Positions 8,896-16,618 of a stretch of 64,000 nt of DNA are shown in pieces. A program made the translations under genes and the position numbers. The notes under the pieces were generated by a model. It worked only from the letters and a program-made list of their open reading frames with translations, was not told where the DNA came from and made no database searches. The stretch is from Actinoplanes sp. NBC_00393 (lineage in GTDB: Bacteria > Actinomycetota > Actinomycetes > Mycobacteriales > Micromonosporaceae): contig NZ_CP107942.1 of NCBI RefSeq assembly GCF_036053395.1, positions 5,670,501 through 5,734,500 of the forward strand, written 5' to 3'. Position 1 is the stretch's first letter, and each line of letters starts with the position of its first letter.

Positions 8896-10350
8896 ATGGC
8901 GCACGTCGTGGTGGTCGGTGGAGGTAACGCCGGGTTCAGTGCGGCGCAGGCGGCCGCGGCCCGGGGGCGCAGCGTGGTGCTGCTGGAGAAGGGCCGGCCG
9001 GACGAGGCGGGCGGCAACAGTTTCTACACGGCCGGGGCGTTCCGGATCGCGCACCAAGGGCTGGACGACGTCGTGGGACTTCTCGATCCTGATCCCCGGT
9101 TGGCGGAGACGGTTCTTCCGGCGTACCCGGAAGAGGTTTTCCTGGAAGACCTGCATGCCGTGACCGGCGGCCGTGCCGATGCGGGGTTGGCCGCGGCCCT
9201 GGCGGCGGAGAGCGGTCCGGCGCTGCGGTGGCTGCACGGCCTGGGGTTGCGCTTCCGGCTGATGTACGAGCGACAGTCGTATCCGGACAGCGAAGGCCGG
9301 CACGTCTTCTGGGGTGGTCTCGCGATCGGCAGCACCGGCGGCGGGAAAGGCCTGGTCGAGCAGCACACCAGCGCGGCGCGGGCCGCCGGGATCGAGATCC
9401 GGTACGGGCATCGCTGCGGTGACCTGATGGTCGAGAACGGTCGGGTGACCGGCGTCCACTGGACCGACGAGGACGGCGGGGCCGGGGTCACCGAGGCGGA
9501 GTCGGTGGTGCTGGCGGCCGGCGGCTTCGAGGCGAACCCGCAGTGGCGGCGCGAGCATCTCGGCGCGGGCTGGGAGCGGGCGCTGGTCCGGGGCACGCCG
9601 TTGAACACCGGCGACATGCTGCGCGCGGCGCTGGCCGCGGGTGCGGCGCGCGGCGGGGACTGGTCGTCGTGCCATGCCGTGGCGTGGGATGCGGGCGCTG
9701 CGGCGTCGGGTGACCGGGAGCTGACGAACCGGTTGACCCGGCAGAGTTATCCGCTCGGCATCGTGGTGAATCTGGAGGGCCGGCGGTTCCTCGACGAGGG
9801 GGCCGACTTCCGGAATTACACGTATGCGAAGTATGGCGGGGAGATTCTCCGGCAGCCGCAGGGGATGGCGTTCCAGATCTTCGACGCGGAGATCCGGCCG
9901 ATGCTGCGGACCGAGGAGTACGACGCGCCGGGCACGACGGTGGCGACCGCGTCGTCCCTGCCGGCGCTGGCCTCCGCGATCGGTGTCCCGGAGGCGGCGC
10001 TGGTGCGGACGGTCGAGGAGTTCAACGCCGGGATCGACGAGTCGGTGGCGTTCGACCCGTCGGTGAAGGACGGGCGGGCGTCCCGGACGTCGCCGCCGAA
10101 GAGCAATTGGGCGCTGCCGGTTCGGACGCCGCCGTTCTACGCGTTCCCGGTGACCTGCGGGATCACGTTCACGTTCGGTGGGTTGCGGGCTGATGAGCAC
10201 GGGCGGGTGCTGACTGCGGACGACTCTGTGCTGCCCGGGCTGTATGTGTGCGGGGAGATGCTGGGTGGGCTGTTCAGCGGCAACTATCCGGGTGGCACGG
10301 GGTTGACCGCGGGCACGGTGTTCGGCCGGCGGGCCGGGACGCTGGCCTGA
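8896..10350 (+). CDS. tcuA: FAD-dependent tricarballylate dehydrogenase-like flavoprotein
   Basis: A 484-residue flavoprotein of the fumarate reductase/succinate dehydrogenase flavoprotein family. The FAD motif VVVVGGGNAGFSAA is at residues 5-17, GGNSFYTAGAFRIAH follows, and the C-terminal FAD loop is GLYVCGEMLGGLFSGNYPGGTGL. This combination matches TcuA, which oxidises tricarballylate to cis-aconitate in the cytoplasm. A GGAGG site lies 5 bases before the ATG. It is divergent from tctCBA, which could supply substrate. The partner TcuB (Fe-S/heme protein that reoxidises TcuA FADH2 in Salmonella) is not found in the window. A related 3-ketosteroid or fumarate-reductase activity is the main alternative. 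Confidence 0.82.
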   Translation: MAHVVVVGGGNAGFSAAQAAAARGRSVVLLEKGRPDEAGGNSFYTAGAFRIAHQGLDDVVGLLDPDPRLAETVLPAYPEEVFLEDLHAVTGGRADAGLAAALAAESGPALRWLHGLGLRFRLMYERQSYPDSEGRHVFWGGLAIGSTGGGKGLVEQHTSAARAAGIEIRYGHRCGDLMVENGRVTGVHWTDEDGGAGVTEAESVVLAAGGFEANPQWRREHLGAGWERALVRGTPLNTGDMLRAALAAGAARGGDWSSCHAVAWDAGAAASGDRELTNRLTRQSYPLGIVVNLEGRRFLDEGADFRNYTYAKYGGEILRQPQGMAFQIFDAEIRPMLRTEEYDAPGTTVATASSLPALASAIGVPEAALVRTVEEFNAGIDESVAFDPSVKDGRASRTSPPKSNWALPVRTPPFYAFPVTCGITFTFGGLRADEHGRVLTADDSVLPGLYVCGEMLGGLFSGNYPGGTGLTAGTVFGRRAGTLA

Positions 10351-10361
10351 GTCCCGGCACG

Positions 10362-10649
10362 CTAAGCCGCGATCAACTCCCGCTCCGGTTCGGGACGGCG
10401 AGACCCGTAGACGGTCATCACCACACTCCTTGCCCAGCGCATCCGGGGTGCCGCGGTCTCCGGGCAGTCGCCGTAGGCGGCGGCCATCGCGGCCACGCAT
10501 CCGCGTGTGCCACCACAGGCGCGCACGGCCTGCGCGATGGCGGCGTCGACCATGGCCGCGTCGATCTTGGAATCGGTGAGGCGGCAGTTGCTGGACAGGT
10601 CGCTGGCGAACAGGGCGGAGGCTCGGGCGGCTAGCATCTGGCTTCGCAT
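10362..10649 (-). CDS. Small conserved actinobacterial protein, unknown function
   Basis: A 95-residue protein starting MRSQMLAARASALF. The ATG at 10649 was chosen because GGAG lies 8 bases upstream and the LxASALFxSDL start is shared with small actinobacterial proteins recalled from streptomycetes. The C-terminal block (RGCVAAMAAAYGDCPETAAPRMRWARSVV) is the most family-like part. It is alpha-helical, soluble, with no signal or membrane segment. Function is unknown. It converges on tcuA, with only 11 bp between the stops. Confidence 0.65.
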   Translation of the reverse strand: MRSQMLAARASALFASDLSSNCRLTDSKIDAAMVDAAIAQAVRACGGTRGCVAAMAAAYGDCPETAAPRMRWARSVVMTVYGSRRPEPERELIAA

Positions 10650-10773
10650 GACGATCAACTCCGATCAATGGGTGGGTCCTGGCTTCAGAGTGGCCCACCC
10701 GGGCGAGAGATCGCCTCCGGGTTTCTGACGGACGGCAGGAATCCGGGAGACCCTTAGGTGTCAGATCTTGCAC

Positions 10774-10837
10774 TGACGGGCTGACGGGCCGACGGGCCGA
10801 CGGGCCGACGGGCCGACGGGCCGACGGGCCGACGGGC
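10774..10837. repeat. Eight tandem 8-bp repeats
   Basis: Eight copies of YGACGGGC run head to tail; the first two are TGACGGGC and the other six CGACGGGC. It lies between the divergent small conserved gene and the pectate lyase cluster. An 8-bp unit is not a multiple of three, so it is unlikely to be coding, and it may vary in length between strains. Confidence 0.95.
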
Positions 10838-11238
10838 TGCGATGCTCAACCCCCGCCGTCCGGGCGCCCGCGTGGCCGGCCTCCGCCTTCGGACATCCGC
10901 CTTTGGCACGCCACCTTCCGGGCCTCCGCCTGCCCCGGCCGCTTTCGATCGATGAGGAGCAGGCGCTCAGGAATGATTGCGAGCGCAGCCCAGAAAGCCA
11001 CGTCGATCATTTCGCCGGGCGGCATTCCCGGTCCGCTCGGCCCGTCGATTCCGGCAATTCCGCCGGCCGCGGGTGATCGACCGCGCGCGGTGACCAGCCG
11101 CCGGCCGGAAAGCCTGCAGCGTCGGCCCCGCAAGCGTCCGACATGGAGGAATGCGCTTTCCGCCGCAACTTACGACGCCCATCGCCAGTTGTCAACGGCG
11201 GCCAATGATCACTGCAACATTCCTGCAAACAAAAAGCA
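10838..11238. other. Intergenic stretch upstream of the pectate lyases, no gene supported
   Basis: Short open frames exist on both strands (for example 10846-11133 minus), but none has a recognisable domain, a good ribosome site or family resemblance. The stretch leads into a noticeably A/T-richer segment at about 11200-11300 that holds the likely promoter. Confidence 0.5.
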
Positions 11239-11297
11239 TTGACGCTCTCCGATACCCAAATTTATGGTCGGGCCAAGGTTTCACGCGTGTTAACGCG
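11239..11297 (+). promoter_or_regulatory. Candidate promoter and operator of the pectate lyase operon
   Basis: TTGACG (11239-11244) and TATGGT (11263-11268) are separated by 18 bp and lie in the most A/T-rich part of the region, a fair sigma-70-type promoter. Just downstream, CGCGT-GTTA-ACGCG (11284-11297) is a short inverted repeat that could be a repressor site. About 100 nt of leader then precede the first pectate lyase. This is pattern-based inference. Confidence 0.45.
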
Positions 11298-11396
11298 CCT
11301 TTCTCCCCTCGATTCCGCCGAACGCCGTCACCTCCGACCGGCGGCGATCCGGCATGCCTCGATCCCTCAGGCCCAACCCCCACGCAAGGAATCCCG

Positions 11397-12974
11397 ATGA
11401 GACGACTCCGATGGATCGCCACCGCCGCCGCGGTGGCCACCGCGGCACTGACCGCCGGCGCGGTGATCAGCGGCCCGGCCTACGCCGAGACCCTGTTCGG
11501 CGACGACTTCGACGACGGCAACGCCGACGGCTGGTCGCGTAACGGCGGCACCTGGTCGGTGGTCACCGACGGCTCGCCCGCCTACCGCCAGTCCAGCACC
11601 AGCGCGAATGCCCGCGCCCTGGCCGGCAGCACGGCCTGGACCGATTACACCGTGCAGGCCCGGGTGCGGCCGATCACGTACGCCACGGCTGCCCGCACGG
11701 CCGGCATCGCGGCCCGCGCGCAGTCGACGAGCCAGTACTACGCGCTGGTCCTGACCGGCAGCGGCACGGCTCAGCTGCAGCGCGTCTCCGGCGGCACGGC
11801 CACGGCGCTGGGCACGGCCGCGGTCGGGGGCACGGCCGGCACGTGGCGGACCCTGGCGCTGCGCGCGCAAGGCAACACACTGACCGGGTACGTCGATGGC
11901 GCGCAGATCCTCCAGGCCACCGACAGTGCGTACGGCGCGGGCCGGATCGGCCTGGTCACCGGGTACGCGAGCGCCTCCTACGACGACGTGGTCGTCGACA
12001 CCACCGCCCCGGGTCCCGGGCCCAGCCCGAGCCCGACCACTCCTCCCCCGCCCGGTGACTGCCGGGTCACCGGCGCACCCATCGGCTTCGCGACGGTGAA
12101 CGCCTGGGGCCAGAACAACACGACCGGCGGCGCCGGCGGGCCCACGGTCGCGGTGGACACGGCCGCCGAACTGCAGGCCGCGATCGCGACGCCGGGGCCG
12201 CTCACCATCTGCGTCAACGGCACGATCACCCTGCCCGCCGGCATGTACGACGTGACCAGCGACAAGTCGATCATCGGAGTCGGCTCGACCGCCGGGATCA
12301 CCGGTGGCGGCTTCAACATCGGGCTGCCGGTCTCGTCGGTGACGACGCCGCCGGCCGACGCGGTGCACAACGTGATCATCCAGAATCTGACGTTCCGCAA
12401 CGCCAGCGACGACTCGATCAACGTGCAGATGTTCAGCCACCACGTCTGGATCGACCACAACGATCTGGCCCAGGGCTACGACGGGCTGATCGACGTGAAG
12501 CGCGGCTCGTCGTACGTGACCGTGTCGTGGAACCACACCCATCACCACACGAAGAACATGCTGCTCGGCCACGACGACAACAACGGCGCGCAGGACACCG
12601 GGCGGCTCAAGGTGAGCTACCACCACAACTGGTTCGACCGCACGCCGCAGCGCAACCCACGGGTCCGGTTCGGCGAGCCGGTGCACGTCTGGAACAACTA
12701 CTTCGTCTACAACACCGACACCGGGGTGGCCTGCCAGAACAACGCCGGCTGCCTGGTCGAGGGCAACTACTTCTCCGACGTCGAGGAGCCGGTCACCAAC
12801 ACGTACGCCGGTCCGGCCGGCCGCTGCGTGGCCCGCAACAACGTGTTCGCGGGCGAATCGGGGGCGCCGGACTGCAGCGGGACCGTGCAGGAGGCGTCGG
12901 CCTACTACAGCTACCCGCTCGACGACCCGAACCAGGTCAAGTCCATCGTCACAGCGGGGGCAGGGGTGTTCTGA
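11397..12974 (+). CDS. Secreted pectate lyase (PL1) with N-terminal LamG-like domain, copy 1
   Basis: A 525-residue exported enzyme. The signal peptide is residues 1-31 (cut after AYA). A beta-sandwich carbohydrate-type domain (about 35-200) starts ETLFGDDFDDGNADGW, followed by a Pro/Ser linker and a PL1 beta-helix. Diagnostic PL1 segments are HHVWIDHND, the Asp-rich Ca site region (YDGLIDVKRGSS) and QRNPRVRFGEPVHVWNN with the catalytic Arg. PL1 enzymes cleave polygalacturonate by Ca-dependent beta-elimination. AAGGA lies 6 bases before the ATG. The stop overlaps the next start (TGATG), so copy 2 is translationally coupled. Confidence 0.93.
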   Translation: MRRLRWIATAAAVATAALTAGAVISGPAYAETLFGDDFDDGNADGWSRNGGTWSVVTDGSPAYRQSSTSANARALAGSTAWTDYTVQARVRPITYATAARTAGIAARAQSTSQYYALVLTGSGTAQLQRVSGGTATALGTAAVGGTAGTWRTLALRAQGNTLTGYVDGAQILQATDSAYGAGRIGLVTGYASASYDDVVVDTTAPGPGPSPSPTTPPPPGDCRVTGAPIGFATVNAWGQNNTTGGAGGPTVAVDTAAELQAAIATPGPLTICVNGTITLPAGMYDVTSDKSIIGVGSTAGITGGGFNIGLPVSSVTTPPADAVHNVIIQNLTFRNASDDSINVQMFSHHVWIDHNDLAQGYDGLIDVKRGSSYVTVSWNHTHHHTKNMLLGHDDNNGAQDTGRLKVSYHHNWFDRTPQRNPRVRFGEPVHVWNNYFVYNTDTGVACQNNAGCLVEGNYFSDVEEPVTNTYAGPAGRCVARNNVFAGESGAPDCSGTVQEASAYYSYPLDDPNQVKSIVTAGAGVF

Positions 12975-14539
12975 TGTCACGACGTACAGGAATCTGGTCC
13001 GTCCTGATCGCGGCCCTGCTGCTGGTCGCCTTCGCCGCCACCGGAGCGCAGGCGGCGACGCTGCTCAGCGACGACTTCGAGGACGGCAACGCCACCGGCT
13101 GGACCACCAACGGGGGCAGCTGGTCGGTCGCCACGGACGGCTCGCGGGTCTACCGCCAGGGCGGCACCAGCAGCGATGCCCGGGCCCTGACCGGTACGGC
13201 GAGCTGGACCGACTACGCCGTGCAGGCGCGGGTGAAGCCGACCGCGTTCAGCGGCAGCAACCGGTTCGCCGCGGTGCTGGCCCGGGTGCAGAGCAGCACC
13301 AGCTACTACTACCTGGCGCTGCGGTCGAACAACACCGTGGAGCTCAAGCGCCTCGACAACGGGTCGTCGACCACCCTGGACACCGCCTCGGTGACCGTGT
13401 CGGCCGGCACCTGGTACACGCTGCGGCTGGAGGTCGCCGGGACGGCGCTGCGCGGTTACGTCAACGGCACGCTGCTCACCGAGGCCGCCGACACCCGGTG
13501 GGCCGGTGGCCGGGTCGGTGTGGCGACGTTCTACACCAGCGCCAACTTCGACGACGTCGAGGTGACGACGGGCGTGGTGACCCCGCCGAGCTCGAACCCG
13601 CCCACCTCGGAGCCGCCGGCGCAGCCGAACGTCGCGGACGGCTGGGCCTCGGTGAACGCCTGGGGTCAGAACGGCACGTCCGGCGGCACCGGCGGCGCGA
13701 CCGTGACGGTGACGAGCGCCTCGGCCTTCCTGTCAGCCATCGCCCAGCCGGGCCCGCTGACGGTTCGGGTGCAGGGCATGCTGACGCTGCCCGGGCCGAT
13801 GCACGACGTGACCAGCGACAAGACGATCATCGGCGTGGGCAGCGGCTCGGGGCTCACCGGTGGCGGGCTCAACATCGGCCTGCCGATCGACGACGACATC
13901 ACCGCGCCGCCGGCGAACGCCGTGCACAACGTCATCGTCCGCAACCTGAACTTCCGCGGCTGGCCGGACGACGCGATCAACGTGCAGATGTTCAGCCACC
14001 ACGTCTGGATCGACCACAACACCTGGACCACCGGCTCGGACGGTGGCGTGGACGTCAAGCGCGGCTCGTCGTACGTGACGATCTCCTGGAACCACGCGGA
14101 CGGCACCGACAAGAACATGCTGCTCGGGCACGACGACGACAACGGCGCGCAGGACATCGGCCGGTTGAAGGTGTCCTACCACCACAACTGGTTCGACGGC
14201 ACCGAGCAGCGCAATCCGCGCGTGCGGTTCGGCGACGGGGTGCACGTCTACAACAACCACTACAACGACACCGGCAACTACGGCGTCGCGTCGACGGAGA
14301 ACGCCGGCGTGATCGTCGAGGGCAACTCGTTCGAGAACGTCGAGGACCCGTTCCACCTCGGTGAGGGCTCGTCCGGCGACGGCCGGCTGGTGGCCCGGAG
14401 CAACTGCTTCGTCAACTCGGGCACCGGCGAGACCGGCGGAAGCGTGGGCGCGGTGTCCTACGCGTACACCCTCCAGCCCTGTGCCCAGGTGAAGGCAACC
14501 GTGACCGGGCAGGCCGGCGCGGGCCACATCTCCGGCTGA
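12974..14539 (+). CDS. Secreted pectate lyase (PL1) with N-terminal LamG-like domain, copy 2
   Basis: A 521-residue paralogue of the preceding enzyme with the same plan: signal peptide (1-28), beta-sandwich domain starting TLLSDDFEDGNATGW, Ser/Pro linker, and PL1 beta-helix. HHVWIDHNTW and QRNPRVRFGDGVHVYNNHY keep the catalytic and Ca-binding elements. The start codon shares a base with the previous stop. Compared with copy 1, the linker is shorter and the disulfide-type Cys after the linker is missing. A strong hairpin follows the stop codon. The two copies are close enough to suggest local duplication. Confidence 0.93.
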   Translation: MSRRTGIWSVLIAALLLVAFAATGAQAATLLSDDFEDGNATGWTTNGGSWSVATDGSRVYRQGGTSSDARALTGTASWTDYAVQARVKPTAFSGSNRFAAVLARVQSSTSYYYLALRSNNTVELKRLDNGSSTTLDTASVTVSAGTWYTLRLEVAGTALRGYVNGTLLTEAADTRWAGGRVGVATFYTSANFDDVEVTTGVVTPPSSNPPTSEPPAQPNVADGWASVNAWGQNGTSGGTGGATVTVTSASAFLSAIAQPGPLTVRVQGMLTLPGPMHDVTSDKTIIGVGSGSGLTGGGLNIGLPIDDDITAPPANAVHNVIVRNLNFRGWPDDAINVQMFSHHVWIDHNTWTTGSDGGVDVKRGSSYVTISWNHADGTDKNMLLGHDDDNGAQDIGRLKVSYHHNWFDGTEQRNPRVRFGDGVHVYNNHYNDTGNYGVASTENAGVIVEGNSFENVEDPFHLGEGSSGDGRLVARSNCFVNSGTGETGGSVGAVSYAYTLQPCAQVKATVTGQAGAGHISG

Positions 14540-14543
14540 TTCC

Positions 14544-14572
14544 GTGCGGGGCGGCGCTCGGCCGCCCCGCAC
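14544..14572 (+). terminator. Perfect 12-bp hairpin between pectate lyase copies 2 and 3
   Basis: GTGCGGGGCGGC-GCTCG-GCCGCCCCGCAC is a perfect stem with a 5-nt loop, starting 5 bp after the copy 2 stop. There is no U-run after it, so it may be a weak terminator or an RNA-stabilising hairpin separating the two gene pairs. Confidence 0.7.
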
Positions 14573-14612
14573 CCACCATCGTGCCGGCGGGTGCCGGTGT
14601 AGGGAGAATCTG

Positions 14613-15536
14613 ATGCACGCCTTCATCGCGGCCGCCCTGGTCGCGGGCACTCTGACCGCGGCGGCGCCGGCTGCCGCCGCCGACGGTTTCGCGACCGGGA
14701 CCACCGGGGGCGTGGCCGGGCCGACGGTCACCGTCACCACCTCCGCCGACCTGGCCCGGTACGCGGGGGCGAACACCCCGTACACGATCCTGGTGTCCGG
14801 CCGGATCTCCGCGGGCGGCATGATCACCGTCGTCGCGAACAAGAGCATCCTCGGGGTCGGCGCCAACGCCGAGATCACCGGGGGCGGGCTGCAGCTGGGC
14901 ACCACCACCCGGCCCGGCAACAACGTGATCATCCGGAACATCCGGTTCAGCAACGCCTCGGACGACTCGATCAGCGTCACCAACAGCGCCCACCACGTGT
15001 GGATCGACCACAACGAGTTCCTGCCGGGGTACGACGGCTCGCTCGACATCAAGCGCAAGTCGACCAACGTCACGGTGTCCTGGAACCGTTTCCGTGGCAC
15101 CGACAAGACCATGCTGCTCGGCCACTCGGACAACTACCGCGAGGACGTCGGCTATCTGAAGGTGACCTACCACCACAACTGGTTCGAAGGCTCCAACCAG
15201 CGGCATCCGCGAGTCCGGTTCGGTGAGCCGGTGCACGTGTACAACAACTACTACGACGACATCGGGCTCTACGGGATCGCGTCGACCGAGAACGCGGGTG
15301 TGGTCGCCGAGGGCAACTACTTCGAGAACGTCGCGTTCCCCTGTCACTCGGTCGGCGGCTATGCGGAGAGCAACCCGGGGCGGCTCGTGCAGCGGGCCAA
15401 CGTGTTCGTCAACTCGGGCCCGTGCGAGGCCGGCGGCACGGTGGCCGAGCCGCGGACCTACTACTCCTACACGCTGGATCCGACGGCCGACGTGCCCGCG
15501 CTGGTCCAGGCCGGCGCCGGCGCGGGGAGGATCTGA
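14613..15536 (+). CDS. Secreted pectate lyase (PL1), single-domain, copy 3
   Basis: A 307-residue enzyme made only of a signal peptide (MHAFIAAALVAGTLTAAAPAAAA) and a PL1 beta-helix. HHVWIDHNEF, GTDKTMLLGHSDN and QRHPRVRFGEPVHVYNNYY preserve the fold and catalytic Arg. The ATG follows AGGGAGA by 5-6 bases, and the longer frame upstream would run through the hairpin. The stop overlaps the start of copy 4 by one base. It lacks the LamG-like domain of copies 1 and 2, so substrate targeting may differ. Confidence 0.93.
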   Translation: MHAFIAAALVAGTLTAAAPAAAADGFATGTTGGVAGPTVTVTTSADLARYAGANTPYTILVSGRISAGGMITVVANKSILGVGANAEITGGGLQLGTTTRPGNNVIIRNIRFSNASDDSISVTNSAHHVWIDHNEFLPGYDGSLDIKRKSTNVTVSWNRFRGTDKTMLLGHSDNYREDVGYLKVTYHHNWFEGSNQRHPRVRFGEPVHVYNNYYDDIGLYGIASTENAGVVAEGNYFENVAFPCHSVGGYAESNPGRLVQRANVFVNSGPCEAGGTVAEPRTYYSYTLDPTADVPALVQAGAGAGRI

Positions 15537-16483
15537 TGCGCGCCCTTCTCGCGGCCGCCCTGGTCGCCGGTTCCCTGGTCATCGCCTCGCCGGCCGCGGC
15601 CGCACCCTCGACGCCGGACGGCTTCGCCTCGGTCGCCGCGCTCGGCCTCACCACGACCACCGGCGGCGTGGGCGGGCCGACCGTCACCGTCGACACCACC
15701 GATGAGTTGCTGGACGCGATCGACACCGTCGGGCCGATGATCATCCAGGTCAGCGGGACCATCGAGATCACCAGCAAGCAGGGGGTACGCCCGAACAAGA
15801 CGATCATCGGGATCGGCTCGAATCCGACGATCTCCGGCGGCGGGCTCGACTTCTACCGGTCCTACAACGTGATCGTCCGGAACCTGACCTTCGCCGACGC
15901 CGAGGACGATGCGATCAATGTCGGTCAGCAGTCGCATCACATCTGGATCGACCACAACACCTTCGTCCGGCCGGTCGACGGCTCGATCGACGTGGTGCGC
16001 GGCGCCGACTACGTGACCATCTCGTGGAACCACTTCGCCGGCACCGACAAGAGCATGCTGATCGGGCACTCCGACGGGGCATCCGGCACCGACGTCGGTC
16101 ATTTGAAGGTGACGATCCACCACAACTGGTTCGACGGGTCCCGGCAGCGGCATCCGCGGGTCCGGTTCGGTGAGCCGGTGCACGTCTACAACAACTGGTT
16201 CGACGGCAACGAGCTGTACGGCGTGGCCTCCACGATGAACGCCGGCGTGGTGGTGGAGGGCAACGCCTTCACATCGGTGCCCTACCCGTGCTACTCCACC
16301 AGCGGATACGCCGACAGCGGGCCGGGCCGCCTGGTGCAGCGCACCAACGTGTTCACCGCCTCCGGCCCGTGCCAGGCCGGCGGCGCCGTGGCCGAGCCGC
16401 GCACGTACTACGCCTACACCCTGGACCCGGCGGCGAACGTGCCGGCGCTGGTCCAGGCCGGAGCCGGCGCCGGCAAGCTCTGA
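15536..16483 (+). CDS. Secreted pectate lyase (PL1), single-domain, copy 4
   Basis: A 315-residue paralogue of copy 3 with signal peptide (residues 1-23), then a PL1 beta-helix. HHIWIDHNTF, GTDKSMLIGHSDG and QRHPRVRFGEPVHVYNNWF carry the catalytic and Ca-binding features. The start is fused to the copy 3 stop (TGATG). A near C-terminal Cys pair (PYPCYSTSGY, SGPCQAGG) matches copy 3 and may form a disulfide. It is the last gene of the cluster and is followed by a hairpin. Confidence 0.93.
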   Translation: MRALLAAALVAGSLVIASPAAAAPSTPDGFASVAALGLTTTTGGVGGPTVTVDTTDELLDAIDTVGPMIIQVSGTIEITSKQGVRPNKTIIGIGSNPTISGGGLDFYRSYNVIVRNLTFADAEDDAINVGQQSHHIWIDHNTFVRPVDGSIDVVRGADYVTISWNHFAGTDKSMLIGHSDGASGTDVGHLKVTIHHNWFDGSRQRHPRVRFGEPVHVYNNWFDGNELYGVASTMNAGVVVEGNAFTSVPYPCYSTSGYADSGPGRLVQRTNVFTASGPCQAGGAVAEPRTYYAYTLDPAANVPALVQAGAGAGKL

Positions 16484-16499
16484 GCGACCCCGCGCCGAA

Positions 16500-16550
16500 C
16501 CACGTGCCTGAGCCCGGCGGCCGCGTTGCGGCCGGGACCCAGGCACGTGG
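16500..16550. terminator. Nested hairpin, bidirectional terminator of the pectate lyase cluster
   Basis: CCACGTGCCTG and CAGGCACGTGG form an 11-bp outer stem. An inner GGCCGC-GTT-GCGGCC stem sits within the loop. It lies in the convergent gap between pectate lyase copy 4 and the X-Pro peptidase gene and can serve both. No U-run is present. Confidence 0.75.
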
Positions 16551-16618
16551 CCGCGCCGTCACGGCGGAACGGTCACGATGCGGCGGAGCAGCTCATACCC
16601 GTACCAAATATCGTTGTT

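Noticed and set aside
10846..11133. A 95-codon minus-strand frame upstream of the pectate lyases
   Set aside because: Arg/Gly/Pro-rich with no family likeness, and no ribosome site before its start.
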